Assembly (NCBI RefSeq): GCF_000381765.1
Contig: NZ_KB907078.1
Location: forward strand, 1 to 64,000
DNA: 64,000 nucleotides
Direction of reading: 5' to 3'
Origin: [Zimmermannella] faecalis ATCC 13722
Lineage (GTDB): Bacteria > Actinomycetota > Actinomycetes > Actinomycetales > Microbacteriaceae
Position 1 is the stretch's first letter, and each line of letters opens with the position of its first letter. Made by a program: the position numbers and the translations under genes. Below are positions 46,389-55,399 of the stretch, piece by piece. Below the pieces are notes generated by a model. The model had not been told where the DNA came from, made no database searches, and saw only the letters and a list, made by a program, of their open reading frames with translations.

Positions 46389-46979
46389 ATGTCGACCAAG
46401 AAGCTCCGCATCCCCGGCGTCCTCGCCGCGTTCGCCATCGCTGGGCTCGTGCTCACCGGTTGCGCGAGCGGCAACGAGCGAATCGAAGACCGCGACAACA
46501 CCGAGGTCGAAGACGACACGACCGAGGAGACCACCGACTCGGGCGACACGACCGACGAGACCACCGACACGGAGACCGACACTGACGACGAGGAGTTCCA
46601 GGCTCCCGAAGAGCAGAGCGTGTTCGACATCACGGTCGGCGACTGCATCACGCAGCCCGAGGAGGCCGACCAGTACCAGAGCCTCGAGGTCGTGCCTTGC
46701 TCACAGCCGCACGAGTACGAGGTGTTCCACGAGTTCAACGTGAGCGCGACCGAGTTCGACCAGGACGCGATCGAGCAGGAAATCTACGACGTCTGCTACG
46801 TGGACGAGTTCGAGAAGTTCGTCGGCACCGCCTACGACAACACGACCCTCGGCGTTCAATACCTTTCGCCGACCCAGAGCAGCTGGGACGACTACGACGA
46901 CCGCCTCGTGAGCTGCATGGTCTACGAGAAGGGCGCCGACAACGAGACGACCGGCACCCTGCAGGACTCGCGCCTCTAG
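46389..46979 (+). CDS. Septum-formation-domain lipoprotein
   Basis: This is a 196-residue lipoprotein with signal peptide and lipobox LVLTGC (Cys25). An extremely acidic Thr/Asp/Glu stretch follows (about 30-75). The folded domain has VGDCITQPEEAD, VPCSQPHEYEVFHEF, DVCYVDEFEKFVG and LVSCMVYE. The four cysteines and the C...PHxxEVF pattern match the actinobacterial septum-formation (Septum_form) domain. It is probably surface-exposed with two disulfides. A direct role in division is uncertain. AGAGG precedes the ATG, and a strong terminator follows. Confidence 0.85.
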   Translation: MSTKKLRIPGVLAAFAIAGLVLTGCASGNERIEDRDNTEVEDDTTEETTDSGDTTDETTDTETDTDDEEFQAPEEQSVFDITVGDCITQPEEADQYQSLEVVPCSQPHEYEVFHEFNVSATEFDQDAIEQEIYDVCYVDEFEKFVGTAYDNTTLGVQYLSPTQSSWDDYDDRLVSCMVYEKGADNETTGTLQDSRL

Positions 46980-46992
46980 ACCTACCGAACTG

Positions 46993-47036
46993 AGCGCCCC
47001 TGGCGCGTGTCACACGGGACACGCACCGGGGGCGCT
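46993..47036 (+). terminator. Terminator after the septum-formation lipoprotein
   Basis: Two-part hairpin: AGCGCCCC with GGGGCGCT outside and GCGTGTC with GACACGC inside; TTCTT follows. Confidence 0.85.
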
Positions 47037-47065
47037 TCTTCGTGCCGAGGTGCAAGGATGCTCAC

Positions 47066-47983
47066 ATGCCCGATTTCACGCTTCGCCAGCTCGAGTACCT
47101 GCTCGCGGTCGCCGACTCCGGCACCATCTCGGGCGCCGCGACCGAGTTGCACGTATCAGAATCGGCCGTCGCGACCGCACTCACGCAGCTCGAACGCAGC
47201 CTCGGCACGTCGCTGCTCGTGCGCCGGCGCGCACACGGCGTGCAGCTCACGTCCGAGGGCGAGCTCGCTGTCGACCGCGCCCGGGCGCTGCTCGTGCAGG
47301 CGCAGGATTTCCGCGCCGAATTCGCGTCGACCGAGCTGCGCGGCACGGTGCACCTCGCGACGTATCCGACCCTCGCGCCCACGCTCGCGCCGCGACTCGT
47401 GCGCAAGCTCGAGGATGCACATCCCGGCCTCAACGTCGAGGTGTCGACGATGCCTGCCGGCCAGCTGCAGCAGGAGGTCGAGCACGGCCGCATCGACCTC
47501 GGCATTTGCTACGGGTTTGACCTCGACGACACGCTCGAGCGCAAGACGCTGCGCCAGCTTCACGCCCACGTCGTGCTGCCACCCGACCACCGCCTCGTCG
47601 ACGCCGAGCGCGTCGACCTGCGCGACCTCGAGGCCGAGCCGTTCATTCGCTACGACCAGTCGCCGAGCTGGGAGCACACGCAGTCGGTGCTGCGCGCCGC
47701 CGGGATTCAGGTGAACACGCGCTTCACGACGAGCGGCTACGAGCTTGCCCGCTCGTACGTCGCGGCCGGCCTCGGGTGGAGCCTGTTCGTTATGCGCTCG
47801 CTCAACGAGGGCACGCGCGACGGCGGGCACATCGTTGTGAAACCGATTACGCCGCCACCCGCGCCGACCGAGGTCGTGGCGGTGTGGCGGCGGAACCGGC
47901 CGATGCGTCGGGTCAGGCCGCTGCTCGACGCGCTCGAGGCGATCGTGCGCGACGACGCGAGGACACTGCCCGAACTGAGCTAG
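47066..47983 (+). CDS. LysR-family transcriptional regulator
   Basis: The 305-residue regulator starts at ATG 47066 with AAGGA seven bases upstream. Its helix-turn-helix spans about residues 1-60 (FTLRQLEYLLAVADSGTISG and ESAVATALTQLERSLGTSLL). A periplasmic-binding-like effector domain follows (about 90-295), with GTVHLATYPTLAPTLAPRL. Its gene ends with a 4-base overlap against the convergent MHS transporter gene, which it might control, although LysR targets are usually divergent. The effector is unknown. Confidence 0.92.
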   Translation: MPDFTLRQLEYLLAVADSGTISGAATELHVSESAVATALTQLERSLGTSLLVRRRAHGVQLTSEGELAVDRARALLVQAQDFRAEFASTELRGTVHLATYPTLAPTLAPRLVRKLEDAHPGLNVEVSTMPAGQLQQEVEHGRIDLGICYGFDLDDTLERKTLRQLHAHVVLPPDHRLVDAERVDLRDLEAEPFIRYDQSPSWEHTQSVLRAAGIQVNTRFTTSGYELARSYVAAGLGWSLFVMRSLNEGTRDGGHIVVKPITPPPAPTEVVAVWRRNRPMRRVRPLLDALEAIVRDDARTLPELS

Positions 47984-49410
47984 CGCGAGCGCCGGCTCGG
48001 AATCTCGTCGGGGTGGTAGTACTCGAGCATGATCGACTGCGTCTCTTCGGGGCGACGGTCGGGGTCGAACAGCTCGTAGCGGCCCGACTCCTCGAACCCG
48101 ACGTCGAGCGGGATGCCCCGGCGGTCGCGCAGCACGAGCACGGCGCTGAGCGAGAGCAGGATCATGAACAAGAGATACTGCGACACCGCCTGCGTCGTGC
48201 CGAACTGCGCGACGAGCGCCGCCGCGATGGTCGGGGCGAACGCGCCACCGATGATCGCACCGATCGCGTACGAGATTGATACGCCCGAGGTGCGCACCGA
48301 GGCCGGGAACGTCTCGGCGTACCAGGCGGCCTGCGGCCCGTAGGTGAGGCCGAGCCCGACGGCGAAGATCACCATGCCGACGGTGAGCCAGAACAGCTCC
48401 CCCGAGTTCACGAACCAGAACAGCGGGAACGCGAAGAAGGCCATCCACAGGAACCCGATGATGTACGTGTTCTTGCGGCCGATCCAGTCGGCGAGGTACC
48501 CCGACACGAGGGTCGAGATGAACCACATCGCCGCCGCGATCGTCACCGCGTTGAGCACGCCCGTGCGGTCGAGCGCGAGCGGCCCGTCGGGGTTCGCGGC
48601 ATAGTTCGTAATGAACCCGCCGGTGATCATGTAGCCCGAGGCGTTGTTGCCCGCGAAAACGAGGGCGAGCAGAATCACGAGCTTCCAGTGCTTGCGGAAC
48701 AGCTCGACGATCGGCATCTTCGTGCGCTGGCCGGCCTGCTTCATCTCGGTGAACACGGGCGACTCTTCGACCGACTGCCGCACGATGAAGCCGACGACGA
48801 CGAGCACGATCGAGAGCAGGAACGGCACGCGCCAGCCCCACTCGGTGAACGCTTCGCCGGGCGAGATCCAGCCCGACATGATGGCGAGCACTGCGGTCGC
48901 GAGCAGCATGCCGATCGGCACGCCGAGCTGCGGGTACATGCCGAAGCGGCCGCGCTTGTTCGCGGGGGCGTACTCGACCGCCATGAGCACGGCGCCGCCC
49001 CACTCGCCACCGGCCGAGACGCCCTGCAGGATGCGCAGAATGATGAGCAGGATGGGCGCGAGCACGCCGATCTGGTCGAACGTCGGCAGCACACCGATGA
49101 GGGTCGTCGCGGCACCCATGAGCACGAGCGTGATGACGAGCATGAGCTTGCGGCCGAGGCGGTCACCGTAGTGGCCGACGAGCGCCGCGCCGAGCGGGCG
49201 GAACAGGAACGAGATACCGACCGTCAGGAACGTGAGGATCTGGCCGAGCGTGCCGCCGACCTCCGCGAAGAAGAGCTCGTTGAACACGAGGCCCGCGGCG
49301 TTCGCATAAATAAAGAAGTCGTACCACTCGATCGTGGTGCCGACGATGGTTGCGCCGACTACCCTGCGGCGCTCGCGCGCAGACTGCTGCACGCTGGTAG
49401 GTGAGGACAT
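47980..49410 (-). CDS. MFS transporter, metabolite:H+ symporter (MHS) type
   Basis: This 476-residue twelve-helix carrier has the MHS hallmarks GTTIEWYDFFIYANAAGLVF (helix 1), GHYGDRLGRKLML in the first cytoplasmic loop, and RILQGVSAGGEWGGAVLM in helix 4. Relatives take up organic acids such as alpha-ketoglutarate, shikimate, citrate or proline/betaine together with protons. It stands divergent from an AraC-type gene and tail-to-tail with a LysR gene. The substrate is not deducible. Confidence 0.92.
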   Translation of the reverse strand: MSSPTSVQQSARERRRVVGATIVGTTIEWYDFFIYANAAGLVFNELFFAEVGGTLGQILTFLTVGISFLFRPLGAALVGHYGDRLGRKLMLVITLVLMGAATTLIGVLPTFDQIGVLAPILLIILRILQGVSAGGEWGGAVLMAVEYAPANKRGRFGMYPQLGVPIGMLLATAVLAIMSGWISPGEAFTEWGWRVPFLLSIVLVVVGFIVRQSVEESPVFTEMKQAGQRTKMPIVELFRKHWKLVILLALVFAGNNASGYMITGGFITNYAANPDGPLALDRTGVLNAVTIAAAMWFISTLVSGYLADWIGRKNTYIIGFLWMAFFAFPLFWFVNSGELFWLTVGMVIFAVGLGLTYGPQAAWYAETFPASVRTSGVSISYAIGAIIGGAFAPTIAAALVAQFGTTQAVSQYLLFMILLSLSAVLVLRDRRGIPLDVGFEESGRYELFDPDRRPEETQSIMLEYYHPDEIPSRRSR

Positions 49411-49659
49411 GGGACTCCTTTGTCATCCACGGCGCATCGCGGGTGATGCGGTCGTGGAAAATCTACTGCGCGACCGAGCCCGAAAACCGGCCGCGTTCAC
49501 GCAATTCTTCGGCTAGCATCCGCGATTTCAGTGCGAAACCACCGCTGCTCCGCGGGCCGGATGCTCGACTCAGTTTCGCGCGGATCGTATTTGAAATCAA
49601 ATCTAATTTTGCGGTGATGCACCCAATTTGCGATGGCCACGGGCTACCATGAGGGGCAA
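49411..49659. other. Divergent region between MHS transporter and AraC gene
   Basis: This is a 249-base non-coding stretch. Its right part (49585-49650) is AT-rich. It contains the inverted half-sites ATTTGA-AA-TCAAAT (49589-49602), a plausible operator and promoter area for either gene. Nothing else is recognised. Confidence 0.5.
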
Positions 49660-50718
49660 ATGTCTCAGGCATGGTCAGACGTCGAAGTCACCGGGGCGAG
49701 CGAACTTGCGCCCGACGGTGCTGCCGCCGTGCCACAACCCCGCTACACGAGCGCCGACTCGGGCGTCGTCGACCTCGCCGGATTCCAGCGCTGGGTTGAC
49801 GCCTCGTTCGTGCCGCTGCGGGTGACGTCGCCGCTCGGCGAGACGTTTCGCGGCCGCGTCGCCGGCGTGAACGTGCACGGCGTCGGCTTCACCGACGTGC
49901 GCGGCGACCCGCAGCTCGTCGAGCGCACACCCGAACTCATCTCGGCCGCGACCGACCACTTCTACAAGATCTCGCTGCAGCTCGAGGGCGCATCGCTGCT
50001 TCGCCAGGGCGGCCGCAGCGTGGAGCTGCACCCGGGCGACCTCGCGATCTACGACACGTCGCGGCCGTACGAACTCGAGTTCACGGCCCCGTTCCGCGTG
50101 CTCGTGATCATGCTCCCCCACTCGCTGCTCGCGGTGCCGCACGGCCTCGCCTCGGAGTTCACGGCGATTCGACTCGCGGGGTCGGAGGGGCTCGGTCGCG
50201 TCGTCTCGCCGTTCCTCGCGACGCTCGGCACGAACCTGCAGGAGCTGCGCGGCCCCGCCGGCGCGAAGCTCGCGCAGAACGCCGTTGACCTGCTCGACAC
50301 CCTGCTCGCGAACGAGTTCGACCTCGCGCGCTACGCATCCGACCCGCACCTCAGCCTGCTGCAGCAGATTCGCGACCGCATCGACGAGCACCTCGGCGAC
50401 CCAAACCTCGGGCCGAGCTCGATCGCCGCGTCGGCGTTCATCTCGGTGCGGCACCTGCACAACCTGTTTCAAGATCAGGGGCAGACTGTCGCGTCGTACA
50501 TTCGCACGCGACGGCTCGAGCGCACCTACCTCGACCTCACGAACCCGAAGCAGGCCGACGAGTCGGTCGCGTCGATCGGCAACCGCTGGGGGTTCAAGGA
50601 CCCGGCGCACTTCTCGCGCGCGTTCAAACAGGCGTATGGCGAGTCACCGAGCGAGGTGCGCCGGCAGGCCCTCGCGAGCCGCGCATCCGCCCACCCTGAG
50701 CACGCCGACGAGACCTGA
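49660..50718 (+). CDS. AraC-family transcriptional regulator
   Basis: The protein is 352 residues from ATG 49660, chosen for GAGGGG four bases upstream; ATG 49633 lacks a site. The N-terminal AraC-binding-like cupin domain (about 45-210) contains LHPGDLAIYDTSRPYELEF. The C-terminal double helix-turn-helix (about 245-335) contains IAASAFISVRHLHNLFQDQG, IRTRRLERTYLDL, and WGFKDPAHFSRAFKQAYGESP. The family activates catabolic genes. The divergent MHS transporter is the nearest candidate target, with the ten-gene operon ending downstream as another. It ends inside a long hairpin repeat. Confidence 0.92.
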   Translation: MSQAWSDVEVTGASELAPDGAAAVPQPRYTSADSGVVDLAGFQRWVDASFVPLRVTSPLGETFRGRVAGVNVHGVGFTDVRGDPQLVERTPELISAATDHFYKISLQLEGASLLRQGGRSVELHPGDLAIYDTSRPYELEFTAPFRVLVIMLPHSLLAVPHGLASEFTAIRLAGSEGLGRVVSPFLATLGTNLQELRGPAGAKLAQNAVDLLDTLLANEFDLARYASDPHLSLLQQIRDRIDEHLGDPNLGPSSIAASAFISVRHLHNLFQDQGQTVASYIRTRRLERTYLDLTNPKQADESVASIGNRWGFKDPAHFSRAFKQAYGESPSEVRRQALASRASAHPEHADET

Positions 50719-50780
50719 TCAGTCCGACGCGACCTGATGGCCTGCCAGCAGGTTTGGTCGCTGTCGTCAGGTCTCGTCGG
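50705..50780. repeat. Intergenic palindrome, family B, copy 2
   Basis: A 76-base hairpin has a perfect 14-bp outer stem (CCGACGAGACCTGA at 50705-50718 with TCAGGTCTCGTCGG at 50767-50780). Inner pairings are CGACC/GGTCG and CCTGC/GCAGG. Its left arm includes the AraC stop codon. Bases 50713-50752 match copy 1 at 21451-21490. It probably also terminates transcription between convergent genes. Confidence 0.7.
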
Positions 50781-50823
50781 GTTCGGAAGGGATGGGCTGG
50801 GAGGGCAGGGCGGGCCAGGCCAG

Positions 50824-51798
50824 TTAGCGGCGGTCGCGGGCCGGGGCGCCGTCGATCGGCAGCTCGACGCCGATGCCGCGCTCGGCGGCGCGCTTGGCGG
50901 CGATGGCCGCGAGCGCCGTATCCCACGACCCGGCCCCCTGCGACACGAACGCCGTGATCGCGTCGGCGTCGCCGCGCACCTCGCCGCGCGCGATGAGGTC
51001 GCCGAGCTCCCCGACGTCGGCCCAGTCGAGCGTTCCGGCATCGGCGGCGCGGATGAGCGTGCCGCCCTCGCGCTGCGCGGCCACTCGGTCGTCGGTCACG
51101 ATGAGGTCGAACTCGGCGAACGCCTCGGGCTCGACCTCGGCGTTCTTCGGGTTGTTCGAGCCCGCGAAGATGTAGTGCCGCCCCGGGAGCACGTGCTGGC
51201 GCAGCAGCACGGGGTCGTGGGCGCTCGTCATCGTGATGACGACCTGCGCCGACGCGATTGCCTCGTCGATCGAGTCGAACGTCGTCGCCGTCGCGCCCGA
51301 GGCCTGGGCGACCGCCTCGGCGAAGGCCGCGGCCCGCTCGGCGTTGCGACCGTAGACGTTGAGCTGCGTCGCACCCGTCGCGAGCAGCACGGCCTCGGCC
51401 TGCGTGCGCGCCTGGTAGCCGGTGCCGATGATCGCGACGGTGTCGGTGGCGGGCGGCGCGAGCGTGCTCGCTGAGATGCCGCTCGCGGCGCCGGTGCGCA
51501 GCTGGCCGAGCCGGTCGGCCTCGTAGAGGGTCGTGAGGGCGCCCTCGGCATCGAACAGCAGGCCCCAGAACTTCGCCGCGCCGTTGCCGGTGACGTACAC
51601 CTTCGCGCCGAGCGCGTCGGCGCTCGCGACGCTGCCGCCGAGCACGTTGAGCGCGAGGCCGTTCAGTCGGGCGCGGCTGCGCGGGGCATTGCCCGACGTG
51701 CCGAGCCCCTGATCGCGCAGGGCGTCGGTGACGGCCTCGAGCGCGTCGCGCAGGTCGACGAGCCCGTCGATGTCGGCTTCGGTGAGAAAACGAACCAC
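50824..51798 (-). CDS. Ornithine cyclodeaminase / mu-crystallin family protein
   Basis: The 324-residue protein has the family Rossmann segment VAIIGTGYQARTQAEAV (about 120-136) and the N-terminal substrate domain with GLALNVLGGSVASADALGAKVY. Members include ornithine cyclodeaminase, alanine dehydrogenase and ketimine reductases. All use NAD(P) on amino or imino acids. The classic substrate-binding Arg/Lys pair of true ornithine cyclodeaminase cannot be confirmed. It is the last gene of the ten-gene operon, three bases after the zinc dehydrogenase, which hints that the pathway substrate contains nitrogen. Confidence 0.87.
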   Translation of the reverse strand: MVRFLTEADIDGLVDLRDALEAVTDALRDQGLGTSGNAPRSRARLNGLALNVLGGSVASADALGAKVYVTGNGAAKFWGLLFDAEGALTTLYEADRLGQLRTGAASGISASTLAPPATDTVAIIGTGYQARTQAEAVLLATGATQLNVYGRNAERAAAFAEAVAQASGATATTFDSIDEAIASAQVVITMTSAHDPVLLRQHVLPGRHYIFAGSNNPKNAEVEPEAFAEFDLIVTDDRVAAQREGGTLIRAADAGTLDWADVGELGDLIARGEVRGDADAITAFVSQGAGSWDTALAAIAAKRAAERGIGVELPIDGAPARDRR

Positions 51799-51801
51799 GA
51801 G

Positions 51802-52884
51802 TTACTTCCCTTCTTCGTGCGCCGCTGCCGCGCCGTCGAGCACGACGACCGGCTTCACGACGCTCGCGGCCGCCGCGTCGCGCAGCGCCCGCTCGGTATC
51901 GGCGATGCCGTACTCCTCCACGATGGCACGCAGGCTTGCTGCACGCTCGTGAATGATGCGCTCGGCGGCCTCGAAGTCGGCGCGCACGTAGGCGTACGTG
52001 CCGCGCAGCGTGAGCTGGCCACGCACGATCGCGTTCATGTCGAGGGCGACCTCGGCGGCGAACATCGCGGGCACGGCGATGGCGCCGCCGCGGCGCACCC
52101 GTGGGAGCGCGCCGCGCAGGGCGACGCCCGCGCCCGAGGCGTCGAGCCAGGCGTCAAACGTGCGCCCCGGCTCATCGGCTCGCAGGCCGAGCGCGAGCGC
52201 CGCGGCCATGCGCGACTCGGCGCCGCTCGGTGGGCCGCTGATCGTGACGTCGGCGCCCGCCGCGAGCGCGGCGCACCCGGCGAGCAGGCCGACCGCGCCG
52301 GGGCCGCTCACGCAGAGTTCGCGGCCGGCCAGCGGCGAGAGCGCCGAGTTCTCGGGGTCGCGCGCGGCGACGGGGTCGAGCGCGTCGGCGAGCTGCCGCA
52401 GCGCCTGGTGCGCGACCGCCATCGGCTCGATGAGCGCGCCGAGGCGCGCGTCGAGCGACTGGTCGGCGAGCACGTGGAGCCGCGCCGCTGGGAACACAAA
52501 CGTCTCGGCGAGCCCGCCGTCGAAGTGCATGCCCATGCAGTCGCGCTCGAGGCAGCGGTTCTCGTGGCCCGCGGCGCAGGCGTCGCAGTGATGGCAGCCG
52601 TCGATCGCGAGCGGCGCGACGCGGCGGCCCGCGAGCGCGGTGTCGACGCCCTCGCCGACCTCGACGACGCTGCCGACCACCTCGTGGCCGATCACGACGC
52701 GCTCGGGTACCCACTCGTATCCGGCATCGGCACGCACCGCGTGCACGTCGCTGCCGCAGAGCCCAACCGCCTCGGTGCGGATGCGCACCTCGCCCGGTCG
52801 CAGCGCGGGCTCGGCAACGCGTTCGACGACGAGGTCCCACGGCGTGCGCGAGCGCAGGCGGGCCGCGACGACGTCAGTTGCCAA
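51802..52884 (-). CDS. Zinc-binding alcohol dehydrogenase (MDR family)
   Basis: This 360-residue protein starts at TTG 52884. That codon is preferred because CGGGAG lies seven bases upstream; a TTG at 52902 lacks a site. The start overlaps livF by 11 bases. It has the catalytic-zinc segment AVGLCGSDVH, VIGHEVVGSVVEVGEG, and the four structural-zinc cysteines in CHHCDACAAGHENRC. The nucleotide fold is SGPGAVGLLAGCAAL. It is related to sorbitol, threonine and other polyol or secondary-alcohol dehydrogenases. In this operon it probably oxidises an alcohol intermediate of the imported compound. Confidence 0.88.
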   Translation of the reverse strand: MATDVVAARLRSRTPWDLVVERVAEPALRPGEVRIRTEAVGLCGSDVHAVRADAGYEWVPERVVIGHEVVGSVVEVGEGVDTALAGRRVAPLAIDGCHHCDACAAGHENRCLERDCMGMHFDGGLAETFVFPAARLHVLADQSLDARLGALIEPMAVAHQALRQLADALDPVAARDPENSALSPLAGRELCVSGPGAVGLLAGCAALAAGADVTISGPPSGAESRMAAALALGLRADEPGRTFDAWLDASGAGVALRGALPRVRRGGAIAVPAMFAAEVALDMNAIVRGQLTLRGTYAYVRADFEAAERIIHERAASLRAIVEEYGIADTERALRDAAAASVVKPVVVLDGAAAAHEEGK

Positions 52885-53578
52885 AGTACGACTCCCGCAC
52901 AACGTCGGAATCGAGCAGTTCGCGGGCCGTGCCGTCGAGGCGCGAGCGACCGCCCTCGATGATCGTGCCGCGGGCCGCGACCTCGAGCGCGTTCTGCACG
53001 TGCTGTTCGACGAGCAGCACCGACATGTCGGCGGTTGCGATCTCGTGCACGAGCGCGAACATCTGCTCGACGACGACGGGCGCGAGGCCGAGCGACATCT
53101 CGTCGATCATGAGCACCTTCGGCTTTGCCATGAGCCCGCGGCCGATCGCGACCATCTGCTGCTCACCGCCCGATAGCAGCCCGGCCTCCTGCTTGCGGCG
53201 CTCGAGCAGCCGCGGGAAGTGCGAGTACACCTCGTCGAGGCGGGCCTGGGTCTTGCCGTCGCTGCGGCTCGTGAACCCGCCGAGCAGTAGGTTGTCTTCG
53301 ACCGTCATCGAGCCGAACAGCTTGCGCCCCTCGGGCACCTGCACGATGCCCATCTCGACGCGCCGCTTCGACGACGCCTTCGTGATGTCTTCGCCGTTGT
53401 ACAGCACCTGGCCGCTCGACGCCGGCAGCAGGCCAGAGATGACCCGCAGCGTCGTCGTCTTGCCCGCGGCGTTCGGGCCGAGGAACGCCGTGATGCCGCT
53501 GTCGGGCAGCGTGAGCGAGACGTCTTCGATCGCCTGCGCGTCGCCGTAGTGCGCGCTGATGTTTCGTACCTCAAGCAT
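52874..53578 (-). CDS. Branched-chain-type ABC transporter ATPase (LivF-like)
   Basis: The 234-residue ATPase starts at ATG 53578; the longer frame is a shadow in livG. Walker A is GPNAAGKTT (about 36-44), the signature LLSGGEQQMVAIGRGL, and Walker B VLMIDEMSLGL. The Asp-Glu is followed by Met, not the usual Pro, as in LivF proteins. With the LivG-like protein it powers a HAAT-family importer. It overlaps livG by eight bases. Confidence 0.92.
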   Translation of the reverse strand: MLEVRNISAHYGDAQAIEDVSLTLPDSGITAFLGPNAAGKTTTLRVISGLLPASSGQVLYNGEDITKASSKRRVEMGIVQVPEGRKLFGSMTVEDNLLLGGFTSRSDGKTQARLDEVYSHFPRLLERRKQEAGLLSGGEQQMVAIGRGLMAKPKVLMIDEMSLGLAPVVVEQMFALVHEIATADMSVLLVEQHVQNALEVAARGTIIEGGRSRLDGTARELLDSDVVRESYFGN

Positions 53579-54362
53579 TGCTCGAGCCCCCTCGCTCTTC
53601 GGCCTCGGAGATGATGTTGTTCGCGATGGTGTCGTCGGTGTGCTTCGAGCCGAGGTAGGCCTCGATGACGCGCGGGTCGGTGATGACATCGGTTGGGTCG
53701 CCCGACGCGAGCACTCGACCCTGGTTGAGCACGAGCATCTGGTCGGAGACCTCCATCACCGCGGCGACGATGTGCTCGATCATGAGAATCGCGATGCCGC
53801 GGTCGCGCACCCGCTGCACGAACGGGAGCACCTCGGTGACCTCGCGGCTGTTCAGCCCCGCGAGCACCTCGTCGAGCAGCAGCAGCTTCGGCTCGGTGCC
53901 GAGCGCCTTCGCGACCTCGACGCGCTTGCGCATGACGAGGTTGAGCGACTCGGTTGGCCGCTCGGCGATGTCGGCGATGCCGAGCTCGTCGAGCAGCTCC
54001 ATCGCCTTCGCTCGGGCGACAGCCGGCCGGGGATGGTTCACGAGGATCGACACCATGACGTTCTCGATGACCGTCATGCCCGCGAACGGGCGCACGACCT
54101 GGAACGTGCGGCCGATGCCGCGCCGCGCCCGCGTGGGCAGGTCGGTCTTCGTGATGTCCTCGCCGTCGAACAAGATCGTGCCGGAGTCGGCCGGGAACAG
54201 CCCCGAGATGAGGTTGAAGAACGACGTCTTCCCCGCACCGTTCGGGCCGATGATGCCGATGATCTCGTTCGGCCCGACCTCGAGCGATACGTCGTCGACC
54301 GCCTGCACGCCGCCGAACCGCTTGCTGACGCCGCTCACCTGGAGCACTGCATCGTTCGTCAT
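53571..54362 (-). CDS. Branched-chain-type ABC transporter ATPase (LivG-like)
   Basis: This is a 263-residue ATPase with Walker A GPNGAGKTSFF (about 36-46). The signature region is reduced to SLNLVMRKRVEVAKALG, as in LivG proteins, and Walker B is LLLLDEVLAGLN. It lies two bases after the livM stop. It would pair with the LivF-like ATPase on the inner face of the permease. Confidence 0.92.
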   Translation of the reverse strand: MTNDAVLQVSGVSKRFGGVQAVDDVSLEVGPNEIIGIIGPNGAGKTSFFNLISGLFPADSGTILFDGEDITKTDLPTRARRGIGRTFQVVRPFAGMTVIENVMVSILVNHPRPAVARAKAMELLDELGIADIAERPTESLNLVMRKRVEVAKALGTEPKLLLLDEVLAGLNSREVTEVLPFVQRVRDRGIAILMIEHIVAAVMEVSDQMLVLNQGRVLASGDPTDVITDPRVIEAYLGSKHTDDTIANNIISEAEERGGSSNA

Positions 54363-54364
54363 TG

Positions 54365-55399
54365 CTATTCACCGTCCTTCGCCGACGCGGTCGCCGACTC
54401 CCGCGACGAGGCGTCGGCCTCGTCGGTGTGGTTCGGCTTCGTGGCGCCTCGGCCCCACTTGCCGCGAAGTTTCTGCCAGCCGTCGACAAGGCCACCGGGC
54501 ATGAGGCGCACGATGACGATGAGGGCGAGGCCGTAGATCATGAAGTTGAGGCCCTGCACGCCCGAGAACGACGTGCGCAGCCACTCGCCGAGCGGGGTCA
54601 TGAGCAGCGCACCGACGATCGGGCCGACGACGGTGCCCATGCCACCGATGATGCCGTTCAGCGCGGGCTGCACCGAGTAGAGCGTCATCGAGAACTGCGT
54701 CTCGGGCTCGATCACGAAGAGGTAGAGCGCCGAGAAGGCGCCGAACGCGCCCGTGATCGCGGCCGAGATCGCGAGCGTGCCCACCTTGAGCCCGTTCGTG
54801 TGCACGCCGAGCGCGCGGATCGCCTCCTCGTCGGTCTTCATCGCGCGCAGGTGGTAGCCCGTGCGCGAGTTGTAGAGCCACACCGAGAAACCGACGGCGA
54901 GAATCACCATCGCGAGCACGATGTAGTAGTACGGCTCGCGGTTCTCGAACGAGATGAACGCGAAGCCCTGGTCGTACGGCGTCGTGATGCCGACCGAGCC
55001 GTTCGTGAGCGGCACCGCCCACACCGACAGCAGGCGCAGCACCTCGACGAACGCGAGCGACGCGAGCGTGAAGAACGGGCCGCGAAGGCGCAGCAGCGGA
55101 ATCGCGAGCACCATCGAGGCGGCGGCCGCCGTCACCATGGCGGCGAGGATGCCGACCCACGGGTTGACGCCGAGGTTCACGTAGAGGATCGCGACGGTGT
55201 ACGCACCGACGCCGAAGAAGGCGGCGTGGCCGAGTGAGAGCGTGCCGCCGATCGCCATGAGGTTCCAGGCGACCGTGACGCCGACGTAGATGAACGTGAT
55301 GACGGCGATGTGCAGCACGTACTGGTCGCGCACGACGATCGGCAGCAGCAGCGCCACCAGGCCGAGTACGCCGAGGCCGAGATTCTTGCGGTTCGACAT
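54365..55399 (-). CDS. Branched-chain-type ABC transporter permease (LivM-like)
   Basis: The 344-residue permease starts at ATG 55399, which overlaps the livH stop by one base (TAATG). It has about ten hydrophobic segments with the LivM features GGTLSLGHAAFFGVGAYT and AIGGMGTV-like turns (IIGGMGTVVGPIVGALLM). The tail is basic and then acidic (ESATASAKDGE). It forms the transmembrane channel with LivH. Confidence 0.92.
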   Translation of the reverse strand: MSNRKNLGLGVLGLVALLLPIVVRDQYVLHIAVITFIYVGVTVAWNLMAIGGTLSLGHAAFFGVGAYTVAILYVNLGVNPWVGILAAMVTAAAASMVLAIPLLRLRGPFFTLASLAFVEVLRLLSVWAVPLTNGSVGITTPYDQGFAFISFENREPYYYIVLAMVILAVGFSVWLYNSRTGYHLRAMKTDEEAIRALGVHTNGLKVGTLAISAAITGAFGAFSALYLFVIEPETQFSMTLYSVQPALNGIIGGMGTVVGPIVGALLMTPLGEWLRTSFSGVQGLNFMIYGLALIVIVRLMPGGLVDGWQKLRGKWGRGATKPNHTDEADASSRESATASAKDGE

